From Candidatus Gracilibacteria bacterium GN02-873 (GTDB lineage Bacteria > Patescibacteriota > Gracilibacteria > BD1-5 > UBA2023), in NCBI GenBank assembly GCA_003260345.1, contig MORC01000001.1, forward strand, positions 62,001-126,000: a stretch of DNA of 64,000 bases, read 5' to 3'. Under the pieces are notes generated by a model. It made no database searches and was not told the DNA's origin. It was given only the letters and a program-made list of their open reading frames with translations. The translations under genes were made by a program, and so were the position numbers. Shown piece after piece: positions 35,693-45,808 of the stretch (its first letter is position 1; the number at the start of each line of letters is the position of its first letter).

Positions 35693-37054
35693 AATAATCT
35701 TAAATAATTCTTCAAGACTAGTTTTTCCTTGCATAGCCTTCAAAATACCATCTTCGCGCATCAACATCAAATCTCATTTTCGAGCGATTTCAATAATTTC
35801 TTTTGGGCTAGAACCATTTCGGATACTTGTGCGGATTTCGTCAGTAAAATTCATCACTTCATACACACCGATTCGCCCTTGATAACCAGTCATTCCGCAA
35901 TGTTCACATCATTTCGCGCGATAGAGTGTATAATTATTCTTGCGATTAGCGAGTCCAGGAATTCCAATATCTCGCATCATATATTTAATAATATCTACTT
36001 CGCTTGGGTCAGCTTCATACGCCTCACGACAATGCGGACAAATCCTTCGAATAAGCCTCTGAGCAATGATTACATCGAGCCCCGATGCCAAAATATAATT
36101 TGGCACGCCCATATTCATAAGTCGTTCGATGGTCTCCCCAGCAGATTTTGTATGGAGTGTTGAAAGTACGAGATGACCCGTCATTGCCGCCTGCATCGCG
36201 ATGGTTGCTGAATCCAAATCACGGATTTCACCAATCATAATAATATCTGGATCTTGGCGCATGAGTGCTTTGAGTCCACTTCCATAAGTATAACCCGATT
36301 TATCGTCCACCTCACTTTGTACCACACCAGGAAGTTCGTATTCGATTGGGTCCTCGAGGGTGATAATTTTTCGATCAGTGGTATTGAGTGTTGAAAGCAT
36401 TGAATAAAGCGTTGTCGTTTTACCCGAACCAGTTGGCCCCGTCACGAGAATGGTTCCATTTTTCTTTTTTAGAGATTTTTCAACTTGGCGCTTCGCGGTC
36501 CACATAAATCCAAGTTCATCAACACTTGGAATCGCCCGGCTTGAATCCAAAATACGACAAACCATATTTTCGCCATACTGAACAGGAAGCGTTGAAACGC
36601 GGACATCAATTTTTTCTGCATCATCAGAAATGCGATATTTTCCGTCTTGCGGAATGTGATGAATATTCAGTTTGAGGTCAGACTTGTATTTGAGACGCTC
36701 CAGTAAAAGTTTATATTCAGCTCGAGAAAGTGTGGCCACGGTTTCTAGGGCTCCATCGATTCTGAGACGAACTTTTGTGTCGTGCTCGCTTTGATCGTAG
36801 TGAATATCTGACGAGCCAAGTGCAAGTGCGCCTTTTGTAATGACAGTGAGCGCGTTGTCACTGTCTTGTTTTTTGAGAAAATCGTGAATAGTTTTTTCCA
36901 ATTCCAAAAATCGCTCCTTTTGTCCATGAGCGTCTTTTTTGGTTTGAACCTCGTTGATTTTGGCTTGCAGATCCTCATCATTTTTGATATTTGAGGTGTT
37001 TTCAGGCGTTTCAAGAACGGCTGGCAAGTCATATTTTCCAGAATTTTCAGTCAT
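35687..37054 (-). CDS. PilB/GspE-family type IV pilus assembly ATPase
   Basis: A 455-residue hexameric secretion ATPase that powers pilus extension or type II-like secretion. N-terminal part: the N2 domain with SSDIHYD at about 81-87. Core: Walker A GPTGSGKTTT (206-215), Asp box ITLEDPIEYEL, Walker B PDIIMIGEIRD and His box STLHTKSA. The zinc-binding pairs are CPHC (in RRICPHC) and CEHC, the second after TGA Gly (GCEHCGMTGYQGR). A second TGA is in ARKGDLML. The start at 37054 is preferred because TACAAT lies 11 nt upstream, making a near-leaderless message. The other pilus genes are not in the window except the pilin-like gene at 62112. Confidence 0.93.
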
Positions 37055-37163
37055 ACGCTGATTGTACCACAAAACATTCTTTTTTGCAAAAAATCGTGCA
37101 ATTTTTTAAAAAATTCGACAAATATTATAAAATTTTTATAATGTCAAAAATTTTTTTGAAAAT

Positions 37164-37478
37164 ATGGCCTTTATCATGCGCAACGAAGATTTTGTGTGTC
37201 AAAATTGTTGAAAAAGTGTTGCAAAACATCCGACGGGCTCTGCGCGCAATCATTGCCCATTTTGTCTTTGTTCTTTGCATTTGGATGCGGAATTTCCTGG
37301 TGACCGCGCATCTGATTGTGGTGGAATTATGCGCCCGATTGGTACGGATTATCGGAAAAATAAGGGCGATATGCTTGTGCATCAATGCGAAAAATGTGGC
37401 AAAAAAATTCTCAATAAAGTCGCTCCTGATGATGATTTTTTGGGGTTGGTGCGAAAATTGAATCAGCAAAATTTTTAG
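37164..37478 (+). CDS. RNHCP-domain zinc-ribbon-like protein
   Basis: A 104-residue protein with three Cys pairs: FVCQNCGKS near residue 13, the family-defining RNHCPFCLCSLH at about 30-41 and HQCEKCGKK near 77. The block DRASDCGGIMRPIG is also typical. The Gly of the first pair (CQNCGK) is a TGA codon. RNHCP proteins are small cytoplasmic zinc-binding proteins of unknown function. tilS starts 5 nt after the stop, so they are co-transcribed. Confidence 0.88.
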
Positions 37479-37483
37479 AAAAT

Positions 37484-38485
37484 ATGGAAACAAAAAATAT
37501 TGTTCAAAATCTGGAAATTCCTGTTGTAATTGGTGTTTCTGGCGGGGTAGATTCTATGGTTTTGCTCTATCTGGCGATGCAGCAACTTCCGAGAAATGCT
37601 ATTATTGTCGCACATTTTGATCATGGACTGCGTGGCGCGGATTCTGATGGAGATCGGATTTTTGTAGAAAAATTTTGCCACGAAAATTCGCTCATTTTTG
37701 AAGCTGAAACGAAAAATATTGCCGAAATGGCGCGCAACGAAAAAAAGAGCATTGAGGCTGCTGCTCGAAAATATCGCTACCAATTTTTTGCAAAAATATA
37801 TCAAAAATACGATGCTAATGCGCTTTGCACTGCGCATCATTGTGATGATAGGATTGAAGGCGCGATGTTTAACCTCATTCGTGGAGCCAAATTTGGTGGA
37901 CTTATAGCGCTGAAGAATCAAGATTTTTGGAAAACTGAGGAACAACAAATACATATTTTTCGGCCACTGTTGTCGTTTTCGAAATCTGAAATTTTGGCTT
38001 TTGCAAGGGAAAAAAATATTCCTTTTCGAGAAGATGCGACGAATGATGACACTGAATTTCAGCGCAATTTTTTACGACACGAAATCTTGCCAAAATTCGA
38101 GCAAATCAACCCAGGATATCGGCGCGCGATTACAAATTTTTTGGAATATATTTCGGAACACAAATCCGTTCAGGATGAGGAAATATCATGGTGGCTTGAA
38201 GCTCAAAATTCTCGTTTTAAAGAAATTCTTCAAAAAAAATTTCCTGAAAATCCTCGTGAATTTTCCATTTTTTCACTGAAAGATTTTCTGAATCAGTCAG
38301 AATTTTTCCAAAAAAATATTATCGCCTATATTTTTGAAATAGCAAATTATGGCACGATTGGGCTTTCTGATGCTATAATTAGCGAAATTCTACGTTTTTT
38401 GAAAGAAGGAAAAAATTCGTTCGGTATGCGAAAAATTAAAAATTTGGAATTGGAGCGACGAGGAAATTGGATTTTTTGGAAATAA
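37484..38485 (+). CDS. tilS: tRNA(Ile)-lysidine synthase
   Basis: A 333-residue ATP-dependent enzyme that converts C34 of tRNA-Ile(CAU) to lysidine so it reads AUA. The PP-loop motif VSGGVDSM is at residues 18-25, AHFDHGLRG at about 43-51, the IEAAARKYRY helix and the LCTAHHCDDRIEG catalytic segment follow, then the TilS-typical RPLLSFSKSEI and DATNDDTEFQRNFLRHEILP. The C-terminal domain is reduced. It overlaps nothing; the gap to the preceding RNHCP gene is 5 nt. It meets the cls gene tail to tail with 12 nt between stops. There is no in-frame TGA. Confidence 0.95.
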   Translation: METKNIVQNLEIPVVIGVSGGVDSMVLLYLAMQQLPRNAIIVAHFDHGLRGADSDGDRIFVEKFCHENSLIFEAETKNIAEMARNEKKSIEAAARKYRYQFFAKIYQKYDANALCTAHHCDDRIEGAMFNLIRGAKFGGLIALKNQDFWKTEEQQIHIFRPLLSFSKSEILAFAREKNIPFREDATNDDTEFQRNFLRHEILPKFEQINPGYRRAITNFLEYISEHKSVQDEEISWWLEAQNSRFKEILQKKFPENPREFSIFSLKDFLNQSEFFQKNIIAYIFEIANYGTIGLSDAIISEILRFLKEGKNSFGMRKIKNLELERRGNWIFWK

Positions 38486-38497
38486 AAACCTCCTAGT

Positions 38498-39955
38498 TTA
38501 CATCAGAGGTGCGAAAAGGTTAAGAATTTTCCCAAGCAATTTTCGATGAAATGGTCGATTTTTCCAGGCTTTTGGGTCGATTTTTTCAGAATCTTGCAAA
38601 TCTTTTTCAAATTCTTGAGCGAGTTTTTGTGAAAAGTCTGTATCGTACACGGTTGCATTGACTTCAAAATTGAGATCAAAGCTCCGATTGTCGAGATTAG
38701 CTGTTCCAATCACAGAAACTTCGCGATCATATACAATGGTTTTAGCATGTATAAAGCCTTTTTGATACTGAAAAATTTCTACGCCAGCATCCAAAAGTGC
38801 TCCAAAAAATGACTGCGTCGTCAGTTCAATAATTTTGGAATCATACGTTTTTGGGACGAGCAATTTGATTTTTTTTCCGCTCAAAGCCGCGATTTTGAGA
38901 GAATCCAAAAAAGAAATATTTGGCACAAAATACGGTGTCGTGATGAGAATTTCTTTTTGCGAAAGCGTAATCCCTGTCAAAAGTGCATACAGAATATTTG
39001 GATACGATGAATCAGGCCCGCTCGCTGTGATGTCCACAAGCGCATTTCCGTATTTTTTTTCGCTATCATCAGGAAAAAGTTCATCATCAAAACCGAGATT
39101 TTGCTCACTCGAAAAATTCCAGTCATACAAAAAAATTCGCTGCAAATCCCAAACCGATTTTCCCTCGATTTTCAGATGTGTATCGCGTCCGTAGCGGTGC
39201 GTCGGAATTGAGTTCACATACAAATCCGAAACATTAATTCCACCAACATAGCCAATTTTTCCGTCAATCACGACGATTTTTCGATGATTTCGATAGTTGA
39301 TTCGATTGAGAAAATTCCATGGTTTGAGTTCAAAAAATGGGAAAATTTCCACGCCCGCATTTTGCATTTGCTCAATCTTTTTTTCGCTCAAATATCGACT
39401 TCCAAGCGCGTCATAAAGAAAACGCACATGCACTCGTTTGCTTGATTTTTGAATCAGAATTTCAATAATTTCATCAGCAATTTGACTCGGTTCAAAAATA
39501 TAATATTCCAAATGAATATGATTTTTGGCTTCTAGAAGGTCTTTTTTGAGTTTTTCGAATTTTTCATCGCCGTTGATAAGAAGCTCCACGCGATTATTGT
39601 TCGAGCTGATCATTTCATGCGAAAAAAGTCGAATCAAGCCAGAAAATTTTGGAAATTTTTTCTCAAAATCGGCAATAATTTTTTGTGAATTTTGAAAAAT
39701 TTTAATCGATTCTTTATGCTGTTTTTCGTCTAGAATTCGCTTTGCGCCGTAGATTTTTTGCTTGCGTCGATTCGTTCCGGTCGCATAATATACGAGAAAA
39801 CCCACAACTGGCAAAATCCAAATCGCGTACAAATAAATCGCTGTTCGGCTCGTTTGTGTCTCATTTTCGAGTAAAATTCGAATTGTTGTATAAATCAAAA
39901 GTGCCGAATATGCGATTGTAATCAGCCAAATAATAATGTCTTTGAAAAAATCCAT
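38498..39955 (-). CDS. Cardiolipin-synthase-like phospholipase D enzyme
   Basis: A 485-residue membrane enzyme that joins two phosphatidylglycerols to cardiolipin. Two N-terminal transmembrane helices (about 6-28 and 38-57) are followed by a PLD core with two HKD motifs: HRKIVVIDGKIGYVGGIN near residue 210 and HAKTIVYDREVSVIGTANLD near residue 400, the latter followed by RSFDLNFEVN. The start is set at 39955 (MDFFKDI) since ATATAATT lies just upstream; a Met 11 codons earlier is in the promoter. There is no TGA. It is transcribed alone, converging on tilS. Confidence 0.93.
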   Translation of the reverse strand: MDFFKDIIIWLITIAYSALLIYTTIRILLENETQTSRTAIYLYAIWILPVVGFLVYYATGTNRRKQKIYGAKRILDEKQHKESIKIFQNSQKIIADFEKKFPKFSGLIRLFSHEMISSNNNRVELLINGDEKFEKLKKDLLEAKNHIHLEYYIFEPSQIADEIIEILIQKSSKRVHVRFLYDALGSRYLSEKKIEQMQNAGVEIFPFFELKPWNFLNRINYRNHRKIVVIDGKIGYVGGINVSDLYVNSIPTHRYGRDTHLKIEGKSVWDLQRIFLYDWNFSSEQNLGFDDELFPDDSEKKYGNALVDITASGPDSSYPNILYALLTGITLSQKEILITTPYFVPNISFLDSLKIAALSGKKIKLLVPKTYDSKIIELTTQSFFGALLDAGVEIFQYQKGFIHAKTIVYDREVSVIGTANLDNRSFDLNFEVNATVYDTDFSQKLAQEFEKDLQDSEKIDPKAWKNRPFHRKLLGKILNLFAPLM

Positions 39956-40079
39956 ACGCCAATTATATATTTTTTCAGATTTTTGCAAATAATCCCAAAT
40001 TTTCTAAAAAATATTTCCTTGACTTTTGCTGGATTCTATGCTAAAAATTTTTTTGTTTCAATTTTTCTCAAAAATTCTC

Positions 40080-40106
40080 TTGATTTTTTTCAAAAATTGT
40101 TATAAT
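40080..40106 (+). promoter_or_regulatory. Promoter of rplK
   Basis: TTGATT (40080-40085), 15-nt spacer, TATAAT (40101-40106). An 80-nt leader without a clear ribosome site follows. Confidence 0.6.
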
Positions 40107-40186
40107 AATCTCGCTTCTAAACGTTTATATCATTCAGAATTTTTCTGATTTTCCCGACTCAGAACAATTCTTTTCAAATTTTTATT

Positions 40187-40618
40187 ATGGCTAAAAAACC
40201 AACTCGCGTTGTAAAACTACAAATCAATGCTGGTCAAGCGAATCCAGCACCTCCAGTAGGTACTCTTCTTGGGCCTACGGGTATCCAGATTGCTGAATTT
40301 TGTAAGCAATTCAATGATAAAACAAAAGATCAGATGGGGAAGGTTCTTCCAGTAGTGATCAATATTTATGAAGATCGTACATTTGATTTTTTTACAAAAC
40401 AGCCACCAGCAACTTGGTTTATTAAAGATGCTTTGAAACTAAAATCTGGTTCAAAAGAATCTCACAAAACAAAAGTTGGTCATTTGACTATGGATCAGCT
40501 CAAGACAATTGCTGAACAAAAAATGCCAGATTTGAATGCAAATTCTATTGAACAGGCAATGAAAATTATTGCTGGTTCTGCGCGTTCTATCGGTATCACT
40601 ACTGATTTGAATAAATAA
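40187..40618 (+). CDS. rplK: 50S ribosomal protein uL11
   Basis: A 143-residue protein of the GTPase-associated centre, binding 23S rRNA and L10/L7/L12. The opening VVKLQINAGQANPAPPVGTLLGPTGIQI is characteristic (in shorter blocks AGQANPAPPVG and LGPTGIQIAEFC), as are TFDFFTKQPPATWFIKDA and the C-terminal GSARSIGI. A terminator follows directly, so it is not co-transcribed with rplA, which is not in the window. There is no TGA. Confidence 0.98.
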   Translation: MAKKPTRVVKLQINAGQANPAPPVGTLLGPTGIQIAEFCKQFNDKTKDQMGKVLPVVINIYEDRTFDFFTKQPPATWFIKDALKLKSGSKESHKTKVGHLTMDQLKTIAEQKMPDLNANSIEQAMKIIAGSARSIGITTDLNK

Positions 40619-40646
40619 TAAAAACTCCCGTCTGGGAGTTTTTTGC
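40619..40646 (+). terminator. rplK terminator
   Basis: AAAACTCCC-GTC-TGGGAGTTTTTT right after the TAA. Confidence 0.88.
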
Positions 40647-40726
40647 TGACAATTTTGGAAAATTTTTTGAAAAAGAAAAAATAATGAAAATTTTCTCTCG
40701 AATTTCCTGAAAAACAAAAATAGAAT

Positions 40727-40754
40727 TTGACTTTTTGGGAGTTTTTTGTACAAT
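40727..40754 (+). promoter_or_regulatory. Promoter of tRNA-Glu
   Basis: TTGACT (40727-40732), 16-nt spacer, TACAAT (40749-40754), 12 nt before the mature 5' end. Confidence 0.7.
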
Positions 40755-40766
40755 GCGTGAGTATTT

Positions 40767-40841
40767 GGCGATATCGTCTAGTGGTCAGGACAACGGGTTC
40801 TCATCCCGTAAACCGGAGTTCGATTCTCCGTATCGCTACCA
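40767..40841 (+). tRNA. tRNA-Glu, anticodon CTC, CCA encoded
   Basis: A 75-nt cloverleaf: acceptor stem GGCGATA / TATCGCT (first pair G-T), D arm with GTCTAGTGGTCAGGAC, anticodon stem ACGGG / CCCGT around loop TTCTCAT, T arm CCGGAGTTCGATTCTCCG, discriminator A and genomic CCA. The anticodon is bases 40800-40802. A TTC anticodon isoacceptor would be needed for GAA and is not in this window. A small open reading frame starts 18 nt downstream. Confidence 0.95.
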
Positions 40842-40858
40842 ATTTTTAAGATAAAATT

Positions 40859-41059
40859 ATGAATACAACGCCTTCCAATGAAGAATCTATGAAAATTATC
40901 ATGGAGAAAACAACAGCCGTAGCGAATGATATGCTCAAATTGATTGATGACCAGCTTCGTGATCTCGGAATTGATAATGATGAAATGCGAGTTGCCCTCA
41001 AATTTTCCATCGTTCAGAAAATGGCTCAAAATACAGAAATTCCTGCCTCATTGAAATAA
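40859..41059 (+). CDS. Unknown 66-residue protein downstream of tRNA-Glu
   Basis: A small soluble helical protein (SMKIIMEKTTAVANDMLKLIDDQLRDLGIDNDEM), acidic with no cysteine or signal. It starts 18 nt after the tRNA and could be cut from the same transcript, and it ends in a strong terminator at 41070-41102. No family recognised. Its codon pattern and isolated unit with terminator support a real gene. Confidence 0.65.
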   Translation: MNTTPSNEESMKIIMEKTTAVANDMLKLIDDQLRDLGIDNDEMRVALKFSIVQKMAQNTEIPASLK

Positions 41060-41069
41060 TTTTTTCTTT

Positions 41070-41103
41070 TAAAAAAGAAAGCACCTTCGAGGTGCTTTTT
41101 ATA
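41070..41103. terminator. Bidirectional terminator
   Basis: AAAGCACC-TTCG-AGGTGCTTTTT with a T-run on plus and A-run (T-run on minus) before it. It lies between convergent small genes. Confidence 0.9.
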
Positions 41104-41382
41104 TTACAAGAGAATGAAGGTGTCATCAGGGCGTGCACTTAGGTTGATGCAAATTTTCCCTGCCCAGACATGTAGTTTGAGGATGATAGCGTCCTCTTCA
41201 ATAAGCTCTAGGTTTCCATCATTAGTTGGAATGCCTTCTGTGAAGCGAACATTGGTGTTCACTTTCAGGCGCTATGACGTACGTATTTCGTACACGTTTT
41301 TCGATGGCGCTTCATAGCGCTCAAGAGGATAGGTGATGGTTCCATTACCTTTGTCCTGGAAAGAAAATTGTGCAATTTTCAT
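41104..41382 (-). pseudogene. Shine-Dalgarno-led small gene interrupted by in-frame TAG
   Basis: The ATG at 41382 is preceded by AAGGAG (6-nt gap). The frame gives 36 residues (KIAQFSFQDKGNGTITYPL ... YEIRTS), then TAG 41272-41274, then 55 more in-frame codons (LKVNTNVRFTEGIPTNDGN ... DDTFILL) to TAA 41104-41106 beside a terminator. Both halves read as one small beta-rich protein of about 92 residues; no family recognised. TAG is followed by C, as in the other two interrupted genes here. GC is higher than in neighbours. It may be a recent nonsense mutation, a base error or a readthrough site. Confidence 0.6.
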
Positions 41383-41495
41383 GATTACTCCTTGGTTCGT
41401 GCCCATAGTCAGACAAGAACTATTTTTTTAAAAAAAGTGACTAGCCTTGCTGATTTGTTAGATATAACAAATATAAATAAATTGTTCAGTTAAAT

Positions 41496-42683
41496 TTAAT
41501 CAATTTTTTGATACCATCGCGCTGGGAGTCCACCATTGTAGAGTTTTCGATTTTTCCATTTTGCGCGCGGCAACCATTTTTCTGCCTCAGAGTACGATGT
41601 AATAAAACCGCCAGAAATATTTTGATTTTCAAAAAATTTCACAAATTTTTCGTAAAAATTAGAGATTTCTTCATTCGCTTCAATACGCTCGCCGTATGGA
41701 GGATTCGTCACAATCGTCGTTTTTTCTCAAAAATCATAATCGAAAAAATTTTGTTCCACAAAAATAATATCGTCTTCTACACCTGCTCGGCGCGCATTAT
41801 TTTTCGCGATTTCTATCATTTTTGGATCAATGTCGCTCGCAAAAATCTGATAATTTCCGCTTGGATAGATTTTTTCGCGAGCTTCACGACGCACAGCATA
41901 AAAAATTTCTTTTTCAAAAAATGGAAAATTTTCGACCGCAAAATGTCTCCCAAGGCCTGGAGCAATATTTCGCGCGAGCATTGCTGCCTCAATCGCAAAA
42001 GTTCCACTTCCACAAAACGGATCCAAAAATTTTTCACGAAAACGCCAACCAGAAATCGCAAGAATCGCTGCTGCGAGATTTTCTTTGATGGGTGCGTCGC
42101 CACTTTCGGTACGATAACCGCGTTTGTGAAGCGGATTTCCGGTAATATCAATCAAAATATGTGCCCGATTTTCAATTATAAAAATCTGAATATGTGCCTC
42201 GTCGCCATCACGATTTTCATACAAATGATGCGTCCCAGTTCCGTCCGTCAAATGACTTACAATGGCTTTTTTGGCAATCGACTGAATGCTTGGTGTGTGC
42301 GAAAGGGTTGATTTAATCGCGGTTGCTTCTGTGACAATCGCAATTCCCGCGCGCAGAAAATTTTTCCACGAAATATTTTTTACCAATTCAAAAAGTGAGT
42401 CAAAATCGTTCGTAATCGCACTCGCGAGTTCAATATACACGCGATTAGAAAAGCGACTTTGTACCAGTAATTCGTACAAATTTTTTTCAGTTCATTCGCC
42501 GCGCACGATGCGGTCTTGCACATCAAAATTTTTGAGCCCAATTTTTTCTGCTTCGCGTTTTACGAGCGCTTCCACGCCCGCCTGACAAGTGATGAAAAAC
42601 TGAAAACTTTCCCGATTTATCGCTGAATAGGGAAGTTTTTTTTCTTGTGGGATTTTTCTGAGAATTTTAATATTTTTTTGCAT
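41496..42683 (-). CDS. THUMP-domain RNA (guanine-N2) methyltransferase, RlmL N-terminal type
   Basis: A 395-residue SAM-dependent enzyme of the RlmL/YcgJ COG0116 group, which methylates a guanine of 23S rRNA. Residues about 25-190 are the ferredoxin-like/THUMP RNA-binding part. The Rossmann core has LDPFCGSGTFAIEAA (SAM site), SDIDPKMIEIAKNN and the catalytic TNPPYGERI. Two TGA codons are read as Gly: in VRGEGTEKN and in DYDFGEKTT just before NPPY. It lacks the second, RlmK-like half of the E. coli protein, as in most bacteria. recJ begins 46 nt upstream on the same strand. Confidence 0.92.
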
Positions 42684-42728
42684 GAAAATTTTTTAAATTT
42701 GGGCAATTATTGTTAGATAACTGCTCGT

Positions 42729-44432
42729 TTATTGTTTGTAACAAATTTCTTTGATAAAAGCTTGGAGAGAAATTTTTTCATTCCAAATATTTTTATCGAG
42801 CCAAATGATGAGCGAAATGGTTTTTCCAATCTGAAATTCCTCATTTTCAGCGCCATTCCACATAATGATCGGCAAACTCGGATGCTGTTTTGTAAAAATT
42901 TTGATATGTTTTTTTTCGCTTCCAAGCGTCTGAACTTCGGTAATTTCTACTTCGTCAAATAGCCAAAATGGCTTTGGATTGCCGATTCCAAAGGGACGAA
43001 ATTTTTCAATTGATTCCAAAAGTTTGAGCGTCGCCTCGTTTGGTGGCAAAATACTTTCTACGCGAATAGTTGGCACTGGAAGTTCGCCTGTTCCATAAGT
43101 TTCATAAAATTTGGCAATCATCCGTGACTGAATAATTTTAAAATTTTCTGGCGAAACACTGAAGCCAGCCGCCTGTTTGTGCCCACCATAGCGAATAAGA
43201 AAATCTTTCGAATCATCGAGAATTTCCATAATATTGCACCATTCGGGCGCACGACAACTCGCCACATATGATAGACTGCCGTCAGCTTCGTGATGCTCAC
43301 AAAGCACGATACTCACACGATTGTACGATTCAGTCAGTTTTCCTGCTACGAGCCCAATGAGTCCATGTTCGAGATCTTTATCCAAGAAAAATAAAATTGG
43401 CTTTTGGAGATCAATATTTTCGAGTGCCGTTTTGGTAAAATTTTCGACAACTTCACGACGATCGGCATTGAGCTTTTCGATTTCTTCAAGAAATTCATCG
43501 CAACGATTTTCGCTTGCCAAAAGCCATCGAAGAGCAGTGATGGGTGTATCCATTCGCCCAGAGGCATTGATGCGCGGTCCAATCTGAAAGCCGATAATAT
43601 CAGCATTTCATTCAATATTCTCGTGTCATTCCAGATATTTTCGAAGGCCAGCAGATTCAGAATTTTTCATTTGTTTGAGGCCAAGTGTCGTGATAACGCG
43701 ATTTTCATCCACAAGAGGCATACAATCAGAAACCGTACCGAGCGACGCAAAGTCAATATATTTGGTGAGAATTTTCTCAATTTTTCCCTCAAATTTTGAC
43801 TCACTCAACAAAATCGCGTGGATGAGTTTGAATGCAACGCCTGCACCCGCAAGGTTCGGGAAAGGGTAATTCTTGTCAGTGCGTTTTGGATTGAGAATTC
43901 CAATAACTTCTGTCGGGATTTCGTTTGGAACGGCATGATGATCAGTCACAATCACATCAATTCCGAGTTTTTTAGCATGGCGAATTGGCTTGATATCGCG
44001 TGTTCCGCAATCCACCGTGATGACGAGTTTGACATTTTTTTCAGCCAATTCATCGAAAAAATATTCCTTGAGGCCGTAGCCGTCTTTGGCACGATGAGGC
44101 AAGCGATACGAAATTTGTGCATTCAATTCGTTTGCCAAAAATCGCACCACGAGCGCAGTCGCAGAAACACCATCCACGTCATAATCACCAAAAACCACAA
44201 TTCGTTCATTTCGGTCAGTGGCTTCGAGAATTCGCTTCACGGCTTGTCTCATATCGGGCATCAAAAATGGATCATGTAAATCCGAAATTTTTGGTTCAAA
44301 AAATTTTTTTTGATCAACATCTTCTAAATTTCTATTTTTCAAAAAAATATTTTCTGCGTCACCATTCCACTCACTTTGGATAAGGATTTTCGTTCCAGAT
44401 TTTGTAAAAAAATTTTGTTTTTTGACATTCAT
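42729..44432 (-). CDS. recJ: Single-stranded-DNA exonuclease RecJ
   Basis: A 567-residue 5'-3' exonuclease of recombination and repair. DHH phosphoesterase motifs: VVFGDYDVDGVSATAL (about residue 80), ITVDCGTRD, VTDHHAVP (DHH), the motif in FASLGTVSDCMPL, then RINASGRMDTP and the DHHA1 domain GLIGLVAGKLTE ... SCRAPEW ... RYGGHKQAAGFSV, followed by an OB-fold end. Two TGA Gly codons (KYLEGHENIEGNADIIGFQIGP in pieces) join the halves. It is the first gene of the recJ-rlmL pair, and its start is divergent from the 44487 lipoprotein gene across a short promoter region. Confidence 0.96.
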
Positions 44433-44449
44433 ATGGTTCTGATTATAAT
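44422..44449 (+). promoter_or_regulatory. Consensus promoter of the DUF333 lipoprotein gene
   Basis: TTGACA (44422-44427), 16-nt spacer, TATAAT (44444-44449). The -35 box overlaps the start codon region of recJ on the opposite strand. Confidence 0.85.
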
Positions 44450-44486
44450 CGCAATTACAAAAAGTAAAATTTATTTTTCAAAAAAT

Positions 44487-44765
44487 ATGAAAAAAATTCT
44501 TTTTCTCGTTTTTGCGGTGATGCTCGCATCGTGCACTCAGCAAAATGACGCACCAACAGTAACACAATCAGAAAATTCGGAACAAAATACCACAACACAA
44601 GCAACATATCCATCAACCGTTGTGGATTCTCCAGCGGCGAAATTTTGCGAATCAAAGGGTGGAAAAACTTCGGTAGAAAAGCGTGAAGATGGCTTTGAAA
44701 TGCTTTATTGTGAAGTGGCTGGCGAGAAAAAGGATGCTTGGCAATTCATGAATGATAACGCATAA
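44487..44765 (+). CDS. DUF333-type small lipoprotein
   Basis: A 92-residue lipoprotein. The signal peptide MKKILFLVFAVMLASC ends in the lipobox LASC, then a Thr/Ser/Gln linker and a DUF333-like segment with SPAAKFCESKGGKTS and MLYCEVAGEKKDAWQF, where the two Cys likely form a disulfide. DUF333 is found in small periplasmic or lipid-anchored proteins of unknown function. Its stop is 1 nt before the start of the GT2 gene, so it leads the glycan operon. The promoter is consensus, suggesting strong expression. Confidence 0.85.
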   Translation: MKKILFLVFAVMLASCTQQNDAPTVTQSENSEQNTTTQATYPSTVVDSPAAKFCESKGGKTSVEKREDGFEMLYCEVAGEKKDAWQFMNDNA

Positions 44766-44766
44766 T

Positions 44767-45807
44767 ATGTCGCCTTTTGGCTTTATATTAACATTTTTCG
44801 GGGTAATTCTTATTTTTGGAGCGATTTTTTATACACAGAAAAAAATTTCGCTCTTTTTCCGTTTTTGTATTTTTTTTACGGGAGTATCACTGATTTTGTT
44901 CACAGCATTTCCGTCGATTTTACGAAAATTGGGACTTTTATTTGGGTTGGAACGCGGCGCAGATTTGCTCGTATATGCGTCAGTGGCGATTTTGCTTTAT
45001 TCGGTCGTATTTCTATTGCAAAAAAATGCAATTCTTTCCACGAAAATTACGCGCGTGATTCGCACAATGACGCTTCAATCGGTTGCCGATTTTCCTATTA
45101 TTCCAACCAAAACTGCTCTCGTGATGGCGTGTTATAATGAGGAAAGCGTGATTACTGATACGATAGAAAAAATTTTTTCATTTGATAAAAATTTGGCGAT
45201 TGTTGTGATTGATGATGGTTCGCAGGATAGTTCTCTCGTGATTTTACAAAAATTGTCCGCCAAATTTTCTAATCTTCGAATATTGCATCACTCGCAAAAT
45301 CTTGGCCAGTGAGCCGCTCTGGAAACGGGTTTTGAATATATTCGGCAGGGAAATATTGAATCAGAATATATTGTCACTTTTGATGCAGATGGGCAGATGG
45401 ATATCGAAGATTTACCAAAAATGCTCGAAATTTTTAAAAAAAACCCAGAAATTTCAGTAGTTTTGGGAAGTCGATTTTTAGAACAAAAGTCCTACAATAT
45501 GCCGTTTTTTCGGAAAATTTTACTCAAAACAGGAATTATTTTTACTAATTTGGTGAGTGGAATTCATTTGACTGACACACACAATGGCTATCGTGTTTTT
45601 CGGAAAAATATTTTGCCAAAAATTCGGATTTCGCTCGATGGTATGAGCCACGCTTCCGAAATTTTGGATATCATTGCACGCGAAAAAATCCCATTTCGGG
45701 AATGTGGTGTGAAAATTTTGTATTCTGATTATTCTCTTCACAAAGGGCAGAAGTCATCAAATAGCGTCAAAATCGCATTTAATATAATTTTTAAAAAATT
45801 TTTCTAG
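44767..45807 (+). CDS. Membrane-anchored family 2 glycosyltransferase (dolichol-phosphate mannosyltransferase-like)
   Basis: A 346-residue protein. Residues 1 to about 100 have three hydrophobic segments resembling a DUF2304 module; the rest is a GT-A domain: ALVMACYNEESVI, VIDDGSQDSS, NLGQGAALETGF (the Gly is TGA), VTFDADGQMD with the DxD motif and VVLGSRFLE. A family role is transfer of a sugar from NDP-sugar to a polyprenyl phosphate. The start is at 44767, one base after the lipoprotein stop; an ATG at 44752 that overlaps that gene is an alternative. galE follows 1 nt after the stop. Confidence 0.92.
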
Positions 45808-45808
45808 T

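Noticed and set aside
40767..41103. tRNA-Glu as an integration site for a mobile element
   Set aside because: No second copy of the tRNA 3' end, no integrase and no cargo are present. Only a small unknown gene follows.
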